Part shown: positions 1 through 12,739 of the stretch, piece after piece
Position numbering within the stretch: the first letter of the stretch is position 1
Layout: the number at the start of each line of letters is the position of its first letter
Made by a program: the position numbers and the translations under genes
Assembly: GCF_029784135.1 (NCBI RefSeq)
Contig: NC_073745.1
Span: 45,553,521 to 45,617,520 of the forward strand
Length of the DNA: 64,000 nt
Reading direction: 5' to 3'
Origin: Toxorhynchites rutilus septentrionalis
Taxonomy: Eukaryota > Arthropoda > Insecta > Diptera > Culicidae
Notes under the pieces: generated by a model
The model's input: the letters and a program-made list of their open reading frames with translations, nothing else
What the model was told of the DNA's origin: nothing
Database searches by the model: none

Positions 1-374
1 TTTCGTAGGAAGTTCCGAATGAAAAATCGAGATAACTATTTTTATTGGTATCCAAAACGTTTCGTCTCGTATTCCGAAAAAAACGAAAAAGTCCCAGAAT
101 GTCGATTTTTGACAATTTTTTTTGTCTCGACGTTTCATGTAATTTTAAGACATTTGGCATCAAAATTTTTTTTTTCGAAAACCTCGATTTCCCCAAGGGG
201 GGAGGGTTATTTTTCGATTTTCAAAAAAATCAAACTTTGACCGCTTTGCGCCACTCTCCCGTAAGTCCGATTGAGCTGATATTTGGCATAGCGTGTTTTT
301 TCAAGGCGGTGAACATTTTTATGAGGTAACTTTTTGAAATTAGAGATGACCATTTTCATTGGCACCCTAATATA
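1..374. repeat. Unclassified AT-rich repeat (family G), edge of copy
   Basis: The stretch resembles 30270-30900 and 32378-32530. All share phrases around a TCCGATTGAGCTGA core followed by 'ttgcacagatca/ttggcatagcg', and the end motif 'gaccattttcattggcaccctaa'. No credible coding potential is seen. The copy runs off the window edge, so its left end is unknown. Confidence 0.5.
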
Positions 375-1484
375 CAGTCATTTCATTCCAAACCGATATA
401 GTGGTTCTCAGATTTTCGCCAAAATTGGTGACTTTGTTCTTTATTGCAGAACATTAGACTCGTATTTTTTTATTTTTTTTTATTAGAGTACCCATTTTAA
501 TTTCAGAGTGGTCTGAAAAATTAATGTTTTCCATTTTTTCCCAAAAATTCCAATTTTATTTTTTTCAAATTATGATGTATCAAATTGGAGCCAATAAGCT
601 AGCCTTTTATTGAAAAATATTGAGTGTGCGAAAAAAATGATTTTATTTTTGTAATTATCGGTTGTTGTCGTTTTTTTATTGTTTTCGTAGCTTTGGACTA
701 GAGGCCGCTATATTTTTTTATTTTTTATTTTTTTTGTAGAAAGCTGAGGTTTTCTTTAAATAACATATACGAAAATCAGAGAGGTGTTATTTTTCGTTTT
801 TGATTTGTTATTTTGTAAATTGTCCATGTTATAAGTCTTCGTTCAATATTCCTATGCGACTAGACTAGACCTATGCGATTAGAATCCAATCATCCCGCAA
901 GTGTGATATTTTTTCAAAGATGGTTAGCTACTTGGCTTCAATTTAGTATGTCGATCATCTAAATTTTTAGTGGTTCAAATGTAATGATTTTTTGCAAAAA
1001 CTCGTTTTTGGATAAAAGGGGAAAAATGATTTCAAAAAAATCACATTTCAAAACGATCAAAACCCCATTTCTGATATCAAGATATGTTATGTAAAACATT
1101 CTTAGCATTCAAGAAAAAAATGCAAAAAAATACAACGTCCTCTAGTCCAAAGCCATGAAAACAATAAAAAACGACTACAATCAATAATTACGAAAATAAA
1201 ATCATTTTTTTTTCGAAAATTTAATATTTATTATGAAAGAATATCTCTTTCGCTTCTATTTGATACGTCGATCATCTGAATCGATCTAGTAGATCAAAAG
1301 TTATAAATTTTTGATGAAAATCATTTTTGGAAAAAGGGGAAAAAGTTGGCTACCCTAAAATGGAAATTGGTATCCTAATAAAAAAAATAAAAAATACGGG
1401 TCTAATAATTTGCGATAAACAACAAAACCACCACATTTCGTGAATATCTGAGAACCACTATATCGGTTTGACAAGGAGTGGCTG
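375..1484. mobile_element. MITE family A, complete copy (TA-flanked TIR element)
   Basis: The two ends are inverted copies of each other for about 45 bp: CAG-start, then AAACCGATATAGTGGTTCTC. Both sides are flanked by TATA, which fits a TA target-site duplication. CAG-start ends with TA targets are typical of Tc1/mariner-type non-autonomous elements. The 1.1-kb interior is AT-rich and non-coding, with a repeated phrase 'tcaaaagttat(g)aattttt'. Partial relatives lie at 3700-4275, 12740-13750 and 51700-51971. Confidence 0.75.
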
Positions 1485-1538
1485 TATATGTATATATTTT
1501 TTTTGTTTTCTGAATGAAGAAGAAGAATTTAATTTCGT

Positions 1539-1686
1539 GGAGGCGATCTGGTGTAGTGGTAACATTCATACATCTCACGCTAAAGGCCACGAGTTCAATT
1601 CTCACTCCCGAAATTCTCCAAAAAATGGAAGTAAAAGTGACGAACCAGCCAAATGTGTTAAAAGTCACTATAATACAGAAAAAAAA
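1539..1686 (+). mobile_element. tRNA-derived SINE, family 1, copy 1
   Basis: The copy starts GGAGGCGATCTGG and contains an A-box-like TGTAGTGGTAACATTC, a B-box-like ACGAGTTCAATTC, and an A-rich tail after 'cactataatacag'. It matches the copies at 8156 (+) and 11803 (-) along its length. It is more diverged than the 8156 copy and no clear TSD is visible. It is non-coding; open frames on either strand here are by-products of the SINE. Confidence 0.85.
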
Positions 1687-1930
1687 GTTTAGATTCAATC
1701 CCCTCAAATCAGAAAATATCTTTCGCTCATTCATAAAAAGTGTATATCTCCGAAATCTTTCAGAATATGGCAGGATCATACTTGATGAGAAAAAATCATT
1801 CAACCCATATAGTCGAATTTCAACAATGACGGAGTTATTAAAGTTTTTTTTCGGACTTTGTTTACCTTAAACTGACTCTACCTCAAAAAGTACGCTACGT
1901 AGGACGATTATGTTGCTTCCATTCGAAGTA
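1687..1930. repeat. Repeat fragment related to family B interior
   Basis: The sequence around 'tacgctacgtaggacgatta' is an imperfect inverted match to about 2390-2640 and resembles 39700-39850. It appears to be an arm of a larger family B-related element that the complete element at 1931 adjoins. No gene is seen. Confidence 0.45.
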
Positions 1931-2752
1931 TAGGTCGGACTCGATTATATGCAATTTTGGACCAGATTATCTACAGTTTGGAAAAAAATATTGTTTTTAC
2001 CTTCCAAATATGACTTATTCCAAGCAAAAAAGTAAACTTTCAACGTTAAAGCGAAATTGAAGTGTATGTATGTGGTAAAAATCGTGATTTTTGAAGATTT
2101 TGCATGAATTTTCACCAGGAATTGTTTATATCGATATTGCAGCGAAATTAAGAAAGATAGAAGTACAAACACATTGTAGAGCGGTTAGAGAGCTTTAATT
2201 TAATTGATAGAAACAATCAAGTTCAGACTGATTTTTTAGGATAAATAAGTATTATTTATCCTGAATAAATGTTTAGGATAAAAGTATTAATAACACATTA
2301 AAAATTACTTTTATGTTTTCACTTCAGAAATGTTTAAAATGTTTAAAACTAGTAATTTAGATGTTCTACTATTATATCCTGTACTAAATTTTCTCATCTT
2401 TTAAATGGAATCAATAGAATCGTCTTCCGTAGCGTTCTTTTTAATGTTTAAGTTTGAGAGAACAGAGTCCGAAACAGAAAAAAAGTTGTATAACTCTGTC
2501 ATTGTTGAAATATACGTGACGTGAAACAATTTTTTCATCAAATATGATCGTCTTTCATCTCCTGAGAGATTCTAACTATTATTTTTTTCATGTGAGAAGC
2601 GCATTTTCTGACTTTAAGGGGATGAATCAAAAATAAATTCTTCTTTTATATTCAAAATACATATGCATAAAAAACGAATAAAAAAATTTTTTTTGACTGG
2701 ATTATATACAGTGAAAAGAAATCCGAGACTTAATACAATCGAGTCCGCCTTG
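1931..2752. mobile_element. MITE family B, copy 1 (TA-flanked TIR element)
   Basis: The ends are inverted copies around GGCGGACTCGATT, each followed outward by TA. A second complete copy at 39434-40293 has the same ends and similar interior phrases, such as 'agagagctttaatttaattgatag'. The 822-bp interior is AT-rich with no transposase, so it is non-autonomous. The TA flank suggests Tc1/mariner-type mobilisation, which is inference. Confidence 0.7.
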
Positions 2753-2799
2753 TATAAGAAAATTCAATAGAGAATACAGTTGTTAAACATTTAAAGCGC

Positions 2800-3215
2800 G
2801 ACCCCGGTCTGGAAGATAAAAAAAATCGAATTTTTGTCTTTTGCATTTTTGTTATCCTAGAAGGATTTTTCGATATTCGATTTCGGTAGAAAGTTACAGC
2901 CAAAAGTATGAAGTCACCTCAAAGGATATAGTATTGCTGTACGAGCTAATCGTGTTTTCCCCGAAAGCATGTTTTTTCAACTAGTGGTATCGATATCTCC
3001 AGATGGACTTGACTGATTTGGCTGAAATTTTTTTTCAGCATGTAAAAATGAGCGTCTAAAGCGTTACATAGCCGTTTTTTGGAAAAAAAAATTTTGTTTT
3101 TAAAATTTTCAAAAACCTCTATGTAACGCTTAAGGTATTGTCCTAATGTTTCAAAATATTCATTGGAATTCGTTTTGCGACACCCCGTTGCTTCAGAACC
3201 GTGTTGTTATGTTGT
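2800..3215. repeat. Dispersed repeat C, copy 1
   Basis: The stretch matches 50945-51360 in the same orientation. Shared phrases include 'aaggatttttcgat', 'gaaagttacagcc', 'gtattgtcctaat' and the end motif GCGACACCCCGTTGCTTC. No open frame of interest and no TIRs are evident. Confidence 0.6.
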
Positions 3216-4560
3216 TATGAACTTTATCACGAAAATATAATTGAATTATATCAGCCAAATTAAAGCTCTCTAATTGCTCTACAATCTGTTCTTTGACACC
3301 CAACTCCTATCCTTTTTTTTTAAATTCACAGCAATATCGTTTTGAATAATTCCTTGTAGGTGTTCAATTAGCATCTTCGAAAATCACGTATGTTACTCCA
3401 CTGCAAAATAACAAATTAACTTTCACCTATATTTGAAACACAAAAAAATAGCTGTAAATAGCTGAATCAAATATAATATGAATCGATTATATAAAATAAA
3501 AAATCATATTTCAAAAACGAAAAATAATACATATCTGATATCCTGCTACATTATATAAAAAAAACCTCAGCTATCGAGAAAAATTTTTTTATTGTATCTT
3601 CAACCGAGAAAACTATGAAAAACTAACTGAATCAATAATTACAAAATCAAAAATCAAAATTTTTCACAAAAGTTATATTATTGAGGATTCATTAAGCTTA
3701 AATTTGATATGTCGATCATCTGAATCGGTCCAGTAGTTCAAAAGTTATGAATTTTTGTAGTGGAAAAAAGGGGAGAACATTGTTTTTTTGAACCATCGGC
3801 TAACTTTGGAAAATCACAACTCAAAAACGAAAAAAATAGCATCTCTTATATCGAGATATGTAATGTAAAAAAATCTCAGCTTTCAAGAAAAAATATAAAA
3901 AAATGTAGTGCTCTCTAGTCCAAAGTCATCAAAACAATAAAAAAACGACTACAAACAATAATAACAAAAATGAAATCCATTTTTTTTTGCAAGTTCAATA
4001 TTTTTTAGCCTTTTAGGCTAGCTCATTGCCATCAGTTTGATTCTAAATTGACTCTAAATTGAATCTAAATCGGTTCAGAGGTTCAAAAGTTATGCATTTT
4101 GAAAAAAGTAATTTAAGGAAAAAAGCGGATAAAGTTGATTTTTTGGACCACCCTAAAATGGAAATGGTCACCCTAACGAAAAAATAAAAAAAAACTGGTC
4201 TAATGTTTTGCGACAAAGAAAAAAACGACCTCTTTTCATGAAAATCAAAGAACCACTATATCGGTTTAGCATATGTGTTGGGTGTCAAAGAAAAATTGTA
4301 TAATGGCTCGAGAGCTTTCATTCAATTGATAAAAATAATCAAGCTCATGGAAGCATTGGAATAAAATTAATTATTCAAAAAACCACTTAAACACTATTAA
4401 CTTTCAAATTTTGTACTTCCAATTTAGAGGTTTCACAACTGTATCTTTATTAAATGTTACCATCTTAAGTAACAAAATTGTCATACGTAGCGTACAAAAA
4501 AAAACAAAAAAAAAGGTCTATAACTGCATGTTGAACCAAAATCTGATTTATTTAATTTCG
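3216..4560. repeat. Nested remnants of MITE families A and B
   Basis: Phrases of family B ('ttaaagctctctaat', 'ctttgacacccaac') occur at 3225-3310 and again inverted at 4285-4345. They bracket a family A-like interior that ends with an AACCACTATATCGGTTT terminus near 4250-4270. This reads as a family A-type element inserted into a family B copy, since rearranged. No gene is seen. Confidence 0.5.
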
Positions 4561-7500
4561 CAATAAATATGGTTACAGTCAAAAGGAATAAATTTGCATT
4601 AAATACACGTCTGCACAATTCTGAGGTCGAACATGGAAGTAAGAACTAAATTAGTATATTTTAATTTAACATCATAGAAGGACGATAGACAATTGTTGAA
4701 GGTTGTATCTGTGTGATGTTTTGCGCCGAAAAAAATGAAGCTAGGGAGAAACGGGCGAGAGACAAACGCAATATTGTGAAATGTGGCCTTAAATTTCATA
4801 ACATCGCCATCGAAAATCAGGTCCACGATGAATCTTCCATTGTGAAAGGAGACGGTTTGCAAGGTTTTGCATATCAGTCTCATCGTAGCGCGATCAAAAA
4901 TAAATATAGCACCAAATAATACTCCAACGTATAAACAAAAATGTCTGGAATTCATCAGGCTCAATATGACACATCAGTGGGACGTAAATTTGCAATAATT
5001 CTGTTTTGTTTTTTGTCATGATTGACGGTTATTCTGATGGTTTTACTGTCTTCTCATTCATCATTCGGTCTTATACTGTCAATAAATGGACCGTTTTAAG
5101 GAAACAATATCCCAAAAACAGCTTTCGAATTCGAATTCCGAAATATTGATTCGTTTAACGTTATATTAGAATTGAACTAATAACGGATAATTCCTATTTA
5201 AATTGATCAATTTTATGCAAATGTCATATGATGTCAAAATTGTATATTATAGCATTATACTATTCATAAAGTATGGAAGCGGCTTTCGTCACCGCTCTAT
5301 CAACATCAGCAGTTTATTATGTAAATTGTTTGTTGTCGAAGTAATTTCGGCATGGATGGATCATTTTCATGACCGCGCTTCTTTCAGTTTATCATCGTTG
5401 CATCTGTCCCCCATCAAGAAAAAACAACCTTTCTATGGTGCGTTCAGACGCATGTCTCGTTCCGTGTATGGTAACAATTTATGATAATTGTCGGCTCGAC
5501 AGCACCCGAAACAGGTTTCAGCTGCAATCAAACAATTACTTGATTAAATTTTCATCCTGCAAGTCTCACTTGCTGTCATGACATAATGAGAGAGAGAGCC
5601 CCCAATTTGCATTGAAAATAATTTTGTCTCTGCGACGACCAGAATAACCAACCAACGATGGGAGATAACGCCTCATTCGTCTTCATCAGCAATTGGTTCG
5701 GACCGAGACATGCACGTGTCACCGAATCCTTGAAGCCATCGAGCACCGGGAGTTGTCAACGGACCGCTTAATTGATTCAACAGAAACTGCGTCCGGGCCA
5801 GTGCCCCCTCGAGCGGGTGAAACCGAATCGCACGGTCAGTTCGCACAACCGTGTTGTCTCTCGGCGGTTGTCAATAGTTATTGATGGGACTTTTTCCTAT
5901 GTTTTCGTACCCGGAATCCGAAACCGAGGCCACTGGTAGTGATTTCCTCGGGAAGAATTTAAATCGCTTGGATTCATCTGGGCCGAAAGTTTACCACTAG
6001 CAACTATCATCATGTCCCCCGCAGTTGGGTATGTCTTGATCAACTTTCCGAATGAGAGAAGGGGGACGAAATTGTTGTGATAAATTGACTCGATCCATCA
6101 TTCGCTTATTAAACGCGTTGACATCAGCATGGCGCCGGTTTTTTCGCTCTTTCTTCTGCCGATATCTATTTCCCCCTGGAGCTACTCGGTTCTGGAGGTT
6201 GTGGTACCCTTTCATAGCTAGGATGCATTTCGATGTTGAAGCTTAGAATCTGGTTTCTTCAGACTAGACCAGTCGAAAATAGAATAGTAAAGTGGTTTAT
6301 CAGGAAATTGATTTTTTTTTGAAGTTTTATAAAGTGTTGTGATACTTACATAAAGTAATGATAAAAAAATTCACTGCTTTTTCACAATAGTAGCAATCGG
6401 TAAACTTTACTGGACTAACCCTTTCTTCGTTACAATATTTTATCCTCTGCTCCGAGCTTTTCCTAGAATTGCATCTCGTCCCGTCATAAATGAAGATCGT
6501 CACCGAAAGCAGCACTAATAAGCAGAGCAGATTGTTGCCAAAATATGGTTTTGCTACTTTTTGTTTCTCGCCCTTTCTCTAATGCTCCCTCAAGATTGTC
6601 TGCTACCGATAGCATCATTGTGAGAGGTAACGCACTGGTATTTTCTTCTTTTACATCTTGATGCAGCATCGTCTCAATTTCTCTCAACCATTTCTTCGCT
6701 GAACCAGAAGAGCTGATTTAAACTAAACGCCAGCAAATAATATTAAAAAACGGAATTGAGAACATAGAAGTTTGCTGAACTGGAACGAATACAAACTTTT
6801 TTCCCTGGAAACACTTCGAGCCAAGATCCTGAACAGCAATAGATAATAACTAATCCTGGCAGTTTTCTTCTCTGGTTTCCGAAAACAATTCTATTTACGG
6901 CTATGTTTACCAACCGGATCAACGAACCGCCCGCCCCTTCCCTTCCACAACACACTCTCTGTTCTGTTCGGTGTGCATTAGCAGAAACAAAAGACTTCAA
7001 ATTTTAATCCCTTAAACTGAATCTTATCTGCTGCATCGCATCGCACCGCCTTTGAGCCATAACTCATATATTATTTCTTCGGCTTTTCGGGAAAGGACCT
7101 CTTCCAAACGACAGCGGTCACTATCTGATAGGGCCCGGGTTTTGTTGCGAGCCGCCTCGTATTCGCACTTCTTCGGGCCTCTCGGTGAGTCGCGTTTTCC
7201 TTGTGGGGGATGAGTCCCTGATCTTATCGCGCCGGCCACACTCGCCTTGGGCACACTAAACGCTTGAGTGTTAAGCCGAGGTACGAGGCGGGATTCACAA
7301 AAAAAGTATACCCGATGAAGCCGATACAGCTGCTGGCGAGGCGAAAGACGGAAAAAAGTGGATTAGAGGGAGCTAATTTATTAATTAAGGACTGTGCCTT
7401 TGGACCCTTTGCTCGCTGGAGTGCAACCGTTCGGGAAGATTGAGATTTGGATTCTGGACGCGCACGGGTGTTAGCGGTTTGTGGTTTGTATGTTTGTGGC

Positions 7501-8155
7501 AGATGGTTTGGGAAGGATAAAAACTGCAATAGTGGCAGATATTGAATGTGGGGTTATTTGATGAAAATAAAACGCCAGGCAGGCAGTACGTGATTCGCTT
7601 GAATAATTTGTTTCACTAACCATTTATAATCAATTCGAATCAATCATTCTTATTAAGCTCGTTAATATACACGAAATATTACAATATTTGTATCACATTC
7701 ACATGGCATATCGTCGCGTAGGGCTACTTTGGACATTTTAGCTTTCCAAGGTTGTCTAACAAAAATATTTTATGAATTTTTATAATATCATCGACATGGC
7801 AGCCTTATTTCAAGGTTACATAATCTGTATGTTAGGCTCAAAAATGATGCTGAGGGCAAATAATTCGTGGAAAACTGTCAAAATGCCTAGATTAGGTCTA
7901 CAGCGTGGAGATTTTCCTCAGAGCATTGCAAAAGTATGGTGAAGTGTCCCTTGTATGAGTCTTAATAATGTGAAAATTCGAGAGCTTTATCAGTGAACGT
8001 ATTACTTGCACCGCTTCTGGCGTTAGGAAATGTGAAACAACATAGTGGAAATGTCACGAGGTCGTTACCCGATTGTCATCGTCAAACCGATTCAATTCGG
8101 TTGGAGAGTCTCTGGATAAATTCCTAAAATAACATCATAATGATGTCATCGTTTG
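4561..8155. other. Largely unrecognised, possibly single-copy DNA
   Basis: No repeat family from the rest of the window is recognised here. Composition rises in GC at 5640-5900, 6000-6200 and 7030-7530, where several short frames stay open on both strands, as expected of GC-rich non-coding DNA. A 121-codon frame at 4599-4964 (-) has no recognisable domain. The GC-richer islands could be conserved regulatory DNA or exons of a host gene, but I see no splice-consistent model. Confidence 0.4.
8143..8155 (+). repeat. Left target-site duplication of SINE 1 copy 2
   Basis: ATGTCATCGTTTG here is repeated exactly at 8312-8324, directly after the A-tail of the SINE. Confidence 0.9.
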
Positions 8156-8311
8156 GGAGGCGATCTGGCGTAGTGGTAACATCCATGCCTCTCACGCTGA
8201 AGGTCACGAGTTCAATTCTCACTCCCGACATTCTTCCAAAAATGGAAGTAAAAAGTGACGAACCAGCCAAATGAGTTGAAAATCACTATAATACAGAAAA
8301 AAAAAAAAAAA
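8156..8311 (+). mobile_element. tRNA-derived SINE, family 1, copy 2 (youngest)
   Basis: A full SINE with A-box-like TGGCGTAGTGGTAACATC, B-box-like ACGAGTTCAATTC and an uninterrupted terminal A-run. It is flanked by a perfect 13-bp duplication (8143-8155 and 8312-8324), the signature of target-primed reverse transcription. The A/B boxes are an internal RNA polymerase III promoter. The perfect TSD and pure A-tail make this the youngest-looking of the three copies. Confidence 0.92.
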
Positions 8312-8324
8312 ATGTCATCGTTTG

Positions 8325-8760
8325 TCCAAATAGGCTTCAATCGAAAAAAAATCCATCATTTCCGCCTGGAAAAATGATTCGTTTGAAGAAAACCATCTAA
8401 TACACCCCACATAGCTGGATTTTAATTCAACCACACACCTCATAGTTCTAGACTAACTATTGAAGATTGTCCATATAATCATTTATTTATGTTTAATTAT
8501 ATTGATTTTCAAAAGTGTCTACTTTTATCTGGCAAAACAATTAATTTTATACATGAAAAAGTTTTTTTATTTTTTCAATCAATATTCATATTCAACATAG
8601 AGAGCTTTAAAGACGAATGAACGGAATAGTTTAAAGCCTCTTAAAAACAAAGAGTGAAGTAAAGGCAAACTTTCAGTATCTATCATTCTGGATACGAACA
8701 TCACTTGTTCTTCCTCGTTTTGTGTCATGACAGCTAAGCTAAACGAGACCGGAAATATCA
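8325..8760. other. AT-rich DNA, no gene seen
   Basis: No long open frame and no clear internal repeat were found. Part of it (about 8600-8823) may be the interior of the family D element whose terminus lies at 8823. Confidence 0.3.
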
Positions 8761-8764
8761 AAGG

Positions 8765-8823
8765 AAACCCGGCGTAGTTCTACGTCAACAATGTGGTCGT
8801 GTCTTGGACACAACCTCCTATAA
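8765..8823 (-). mobile_element. Terminus of TIR family D (left type, inverted)
   Basis: Read on the minus strand, this starts TATAGGAGGTTGTGTCC, continues through ACGACCACATTGTTGACG and ends in GTAGAACTACG. It matches the left end of the nested element at 30905. The element body would extend to lower coordinates, but no matching opposite end was found. Confidence 0.5.
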
Positions 8824-9094
8824 TTTTTCAATGTTTTTGATTGTTTTACGTGTTGAAAAAAAAATATGTTGTAGATTGTAGCAGGTACACATGTTATTGT
8901 ATTGGAATTTGCGTTGATTACATGCCTAGTTCTCACGGCCCGTTAAAGGGTTAATTAATAGTATCGCAAAGACGTCAAAATCGAACTGATAACTTAGAAA
9001 TCATAACATGAAATCGAGGTATTGAAAAAAAATTTATGTCAAATGCCTTAAAATTGCATGAGTCGCCGAGATTTGCTGTTATCACTAAAATTTT

Positions 9095-9400
9095 CGACGT
9101 AGGACTACGTCTTACATCAAGGGTGTTAAATCAGAAAACAGGTCACGTTTTTATGAAATAAAGTTAACGTTAATAACTATTTTTGCTGCGAACGGGTTTT
9201 AACAATTTGCATACCAATGGAATCGGAAGTTTTCTAGGTTTTGTTTGATATGCTATACATTACAATCCCATAGTCTGTATATGGTTTAAATTCATGAAAA
9301 TTGGAAGCATTCCCATTTCTCCATACATTTGTTCTGTCCATTTGTGTGATTTCCCGAATAAAGCTGTCAATATCGGGCAACTTATGCAGTCGCTAGAATA
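9095..9400 (-). mobile_element. Terminus of TIR family D (right type, inverted)
   Basis: The stretch from GACGTAGGACTACGTC onward aligns with the reverse complement of 32090-32377 for about 300 bp. Shared phrases include 'aacaggtcacgttttta', 'gttaacgttaataacta' and 'tatgctatacatta'. It is therefore a second, diverged end of the element nested at 30905-32377. Its other end is not recognisable. Confidence 0.65.
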
Positions 9401-11648
9401 AAAACAACAAAGGGGGACAGCGGAAAGAGAATATTTGCGAAGTAAACTCCACCTTTGCATAATTAGTTAGCTGTCGCTAGTCAGAATCCTTCTGTGCCCG
9501 AAACAACAAAGGTCGCTTATTCTGCTCGTTTTGTGTTTCATGTTTCCCCTCTAGCTGGGAACGCTAGCGAATATTTCACACGAAGAGTGTTTCGATGTTT
9601 CATTTTTATCACTGCAACTGTGTTCATCTGTTAAGGCGGAATTCGACCTATTCAACATGATACATGCTACAAGTAAAACGTAAACAACAATGGATATTAT
9701 ACTTACGCGTTTTTTAAAATTTTGTTTCCACCTCAGCCACTACACAGTAATGTGCTACCGCGCACTGCTCCAACATATGTCTTGATGTTATTGTTTTTAT
9801 AATCAATAATTTTGTTGCTCCATTATTCTGGTGAATTATGATAATCGTCAATAAATGACGTAGTTGCCCCAACATTGTCGTGCTACACACGCCGCACCGA
9901 TCCGCAAGCCATTGAATAAGGACAACATCGCTCAACAATACCAATTATGTCGTCAAATGATACACTCCAATAAGCAAGAAACATTGATTTGTAGCATGCA
10001 TCAAATCGAATAGGTGGAATCCCGCGTTTAGACGCGTGTTTGATGCTTGTTGAATGGCGATGCACAGAAGATGTACTTAGTTGAGATTTCTATGCCAAAT
10101 AAAACGCCTTGAAAGTATTTTAAGTGGTGAGCTATAGAATACGCGTAACCGTAACGCAGTGCAAGCTGGAAGAAATTTATTCGACGAAAAATCGATGAAT
10201 TATGATGATACATAAATAATTACAAACATTTTCAATAATTACAAACATTATGAGTGAGGGAAAAACTAAAACGAGAAAGGTTTTGTTTTTCACTGGATCA
10301 GTGTAGCTAGTAACACTTTGTGATCTACATGAGTGCAAATGGATTGTGTCACGAGCGGCATGCTGTTGTCGGTAGTTCTATTGCTTGACACGCGAATGTT
10401 TTTTGTATAATTTTGTAATTTTGTATGCGACAAATAATATAATAATATATAAACAATATAAGCACCAAATTCGATCATGACGTTTCGGTGTAAATACTTG
10501 TGTATTATGGAGTGTGAACCGAAACAGAGTTCCCTCCTTTTTAACTTCTTCCCTGAAATGTGTATTCTTAAAGTAATCAACAAGAGCTATTGATCAATTT
10601 ATTCCCATTGTTAGTAGAGGAGTAGGTATGTTAGAATTTTGTAATATTGAAAAAACGACAATGTTTTCTTAGGTGCGGGTTACGCTTTAGCTTCCGCCTT
10701 TGATGTAAAAACTTATTCCCTTCTGTGTTTCGAGACCTCCCAAAGTTTTGAGAACATGGAAGACGAGCAACAATTTTTATCTCTGAAGATGTGTTACTGG
10801 CAGCGACACTCTTATTTATTGAAATGGGATAATTTTTGCGCCATTGATAACAATTAAATCGGAACACTGATCAAGAACGATCCACAGTACATGTCACAAG
10901 AACTACACAATGTCCACTACAGATATCTGAATCCACCGTTCATGCACAGCTGATGAAGCTCGATTAGGTAAAATGCTACAATGTATGTATTATATATTAT
11001 TTGACCAAAAGCATCTTATCTATAAGCATCTACGCATCTACGATTCACATCACAAACTCAACGAAACCACGTATTTATAACAAATCGTAGCGAGTGATGA
11101 AAATTCAAATTATTCACAACAATGTTGGGGCAAGCGCAGAGAACCCCAAGCCCAGGTTTTGCCAGAAGAAAGTTATGCTCTGTGTCTGGGGGAGAAGGAA
11201 CGAAATACTCTATTATGATCTTTTATCAAGAAACCAGTCGAAGAATTCCAACATTTACTGATCATCAGCGATCTAGACCACATCAGGATTAAGGCCAGAA
11301 ATAGCCAATATGATAGGCGTGTTGGTCCTCCAGGATAATGCCAAGCCTAATATATCAATCCGATCGAATTTTTTGACGATTGGCTGGGATGTGCTGATGG
11401 TAGCATCATTTCTTTAGTTTCCTGAAAAACTTTAACTCACTGGATAGCAAAAAACCTTGTCCAGTTTTTCGACAAGAAACCAAAGGAGATATGGGATCAG
11501 CAAAATGCGAGAAATTTTGACCCGCCCCTCTTCGATTTTTTCTTGAAAATTGATATTTGGCAATTTTCAGTGTCACAATTTGAATTTAATTGCGACAGAT
11601 TTTCAAAAAGGGCGCGTATTCATTGATCTTTCTTCCCAAGAATCGTAA
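9401..11648. other. Unrecognised AT-rich DNA
   Basis: No coding frame above about 100 codons, no RNA gene and no repeat shared with the rest of the window were seen. Confidence 0.35.
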
Positions 11649-11803
11649 CTTTTTTTTTTTTTATCTGTATTATAGTGATTTTCAACTCATTTGGCTGGTT
11701 CGTCACTTTTACTTCCATTTTGGAAGAATGTCGGGAGTGAGAATTGAACTCGTGACCTTCAGCGTGAGAGGCATGGATGTTACCACTACGCCAGATCGCC
11801 TCC
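11649..11803 (-). mobile_element. tRNA-derived SINE, family 1, copy 3
   Basis: Reverse-complement copy of the element at 8156. The T-run at 11650-11662 is its A-tail, followed by the complement of 'cactataatacag', of the B-box region and of the GGAGGCGATCTGGCG head ending at 11803. It is nearly as close to the 8156 copy as that copy is to a consensus. A short GTAACT match flanks it, too short to call a TSD. Confidence 0.88.
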
Positions 11804-11988
11804 CATGTAACTCGTAATTAAAAAATTATGTTTGTAACAGTTGTCGGAAAATGAATGAACTGTTGAGAAAAAAATACATTTTAAATGGAATGTAGAAAAA
11901 TCTTACTCAAGTATAATCTCTTATTGAAAAATTTTATATCTCAAAATATTGGAAGGGGTTTACAATAAAAATATACAAAAAAGATATA

Positions 11989-12627
11989 CCGTTCTGAATC
12001 ATATTTCGGACGCTTAAGGCATATGATGTAGAAAACAGATCTATGCTTTATGCACAGGTATTATTTGGTTGATATTTTCAATAAATTAGTTCAATATGCT
12101 TTTAAGCTTTCTACTTTGGTACCTATTTGATTGAAAACATAAAAAAAATCATCGAATAAAATGCTTTGCGAATGCGAATAAGAATCAAACTTCGGACACT
12201 AAATCAAATTTCGGACAGATTGAATTCAAATTTCGGACACTTTATTCTGTAATTTTTTGGACGAAAATTACATTATACTTGATTATATTTTATAATCAAC
12301 TGCGAAACACTTACCAAGCAATCACAGTAAACTGTTAACGATCATGAGAACTGATGAAACACGGGAGAAATTTAAATATTTATGAACGGGTAAATTTTAC
12401 GTGCTCACGCTAAGCAAACGTAAACACAAACGATAATGAGTAGTGTTGTCAGGTTTTTGCCGATTATGTTATAGTTCAAGTGTAGTTCTCATATGAAATG
12501 ATAGATTACTCTAAAGAAGCAATTGTGATATGATTCTTATAGTTACATCATCAGTGCATTAAGCATTTCAAGATATTAGATCAAAGTGTCTGAAATATGA
12601 TGCTGTCCGAAATATGATTCAGAACGG
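11989..12627. mobile_element. MITE family E (639 bp, TA-flanked)
   Basis: The left end CCGTTCTGAATCATATTT and the right end are exact inverted copies for over 20 bp, each followed outward by TA. The interior has several direct repeats of 'aaatttcggacac/ag' near 12190-12240 and again near 12590-12610, which could be subterminal transposase-binding sites (inference). There is no coding capacity. Confidence 0.75.
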
Positions 12628-12739
12628 TATCGAAGTGGGGTGTTTTGTGATAAAAAAGTATTTAACACTAATTCTACCGATGATTCATTTATACCTATTT
12701 TTACCACAGCGAGTCAAGTGATCCTTCTCTAAAATTATA

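Noticed and set aside
1468..1870. Open frames on both strands around 1402-1870
   Set aside because: They run through the SINE at 1539-1686 and its mirror reading recurs at 11590-11817, also a SINE. Repeat artefacts.
4599..4964. 121-codon frame on the minus strand (MSLMNSRHFC...)
   Set aside because: Hydrophobic and plausible-looking, but the opposite strand is also open and I recognise no family. A protein search would decide.
7024..7529. Two frames of 76 and 101 codons on the minus strand
   Set aside because: Low-complexity Arg/Ser/Pro-rich reading of GC-rich DNA, with no domain, splice model or promoter.
8156..8311. Possible functional tRNA gene
   Set aside because: The A/B-box-like sequences do not close into a full cloverleaf. 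The unit has an A-tail, a TSD and dispersed copies, so it is a SINE.
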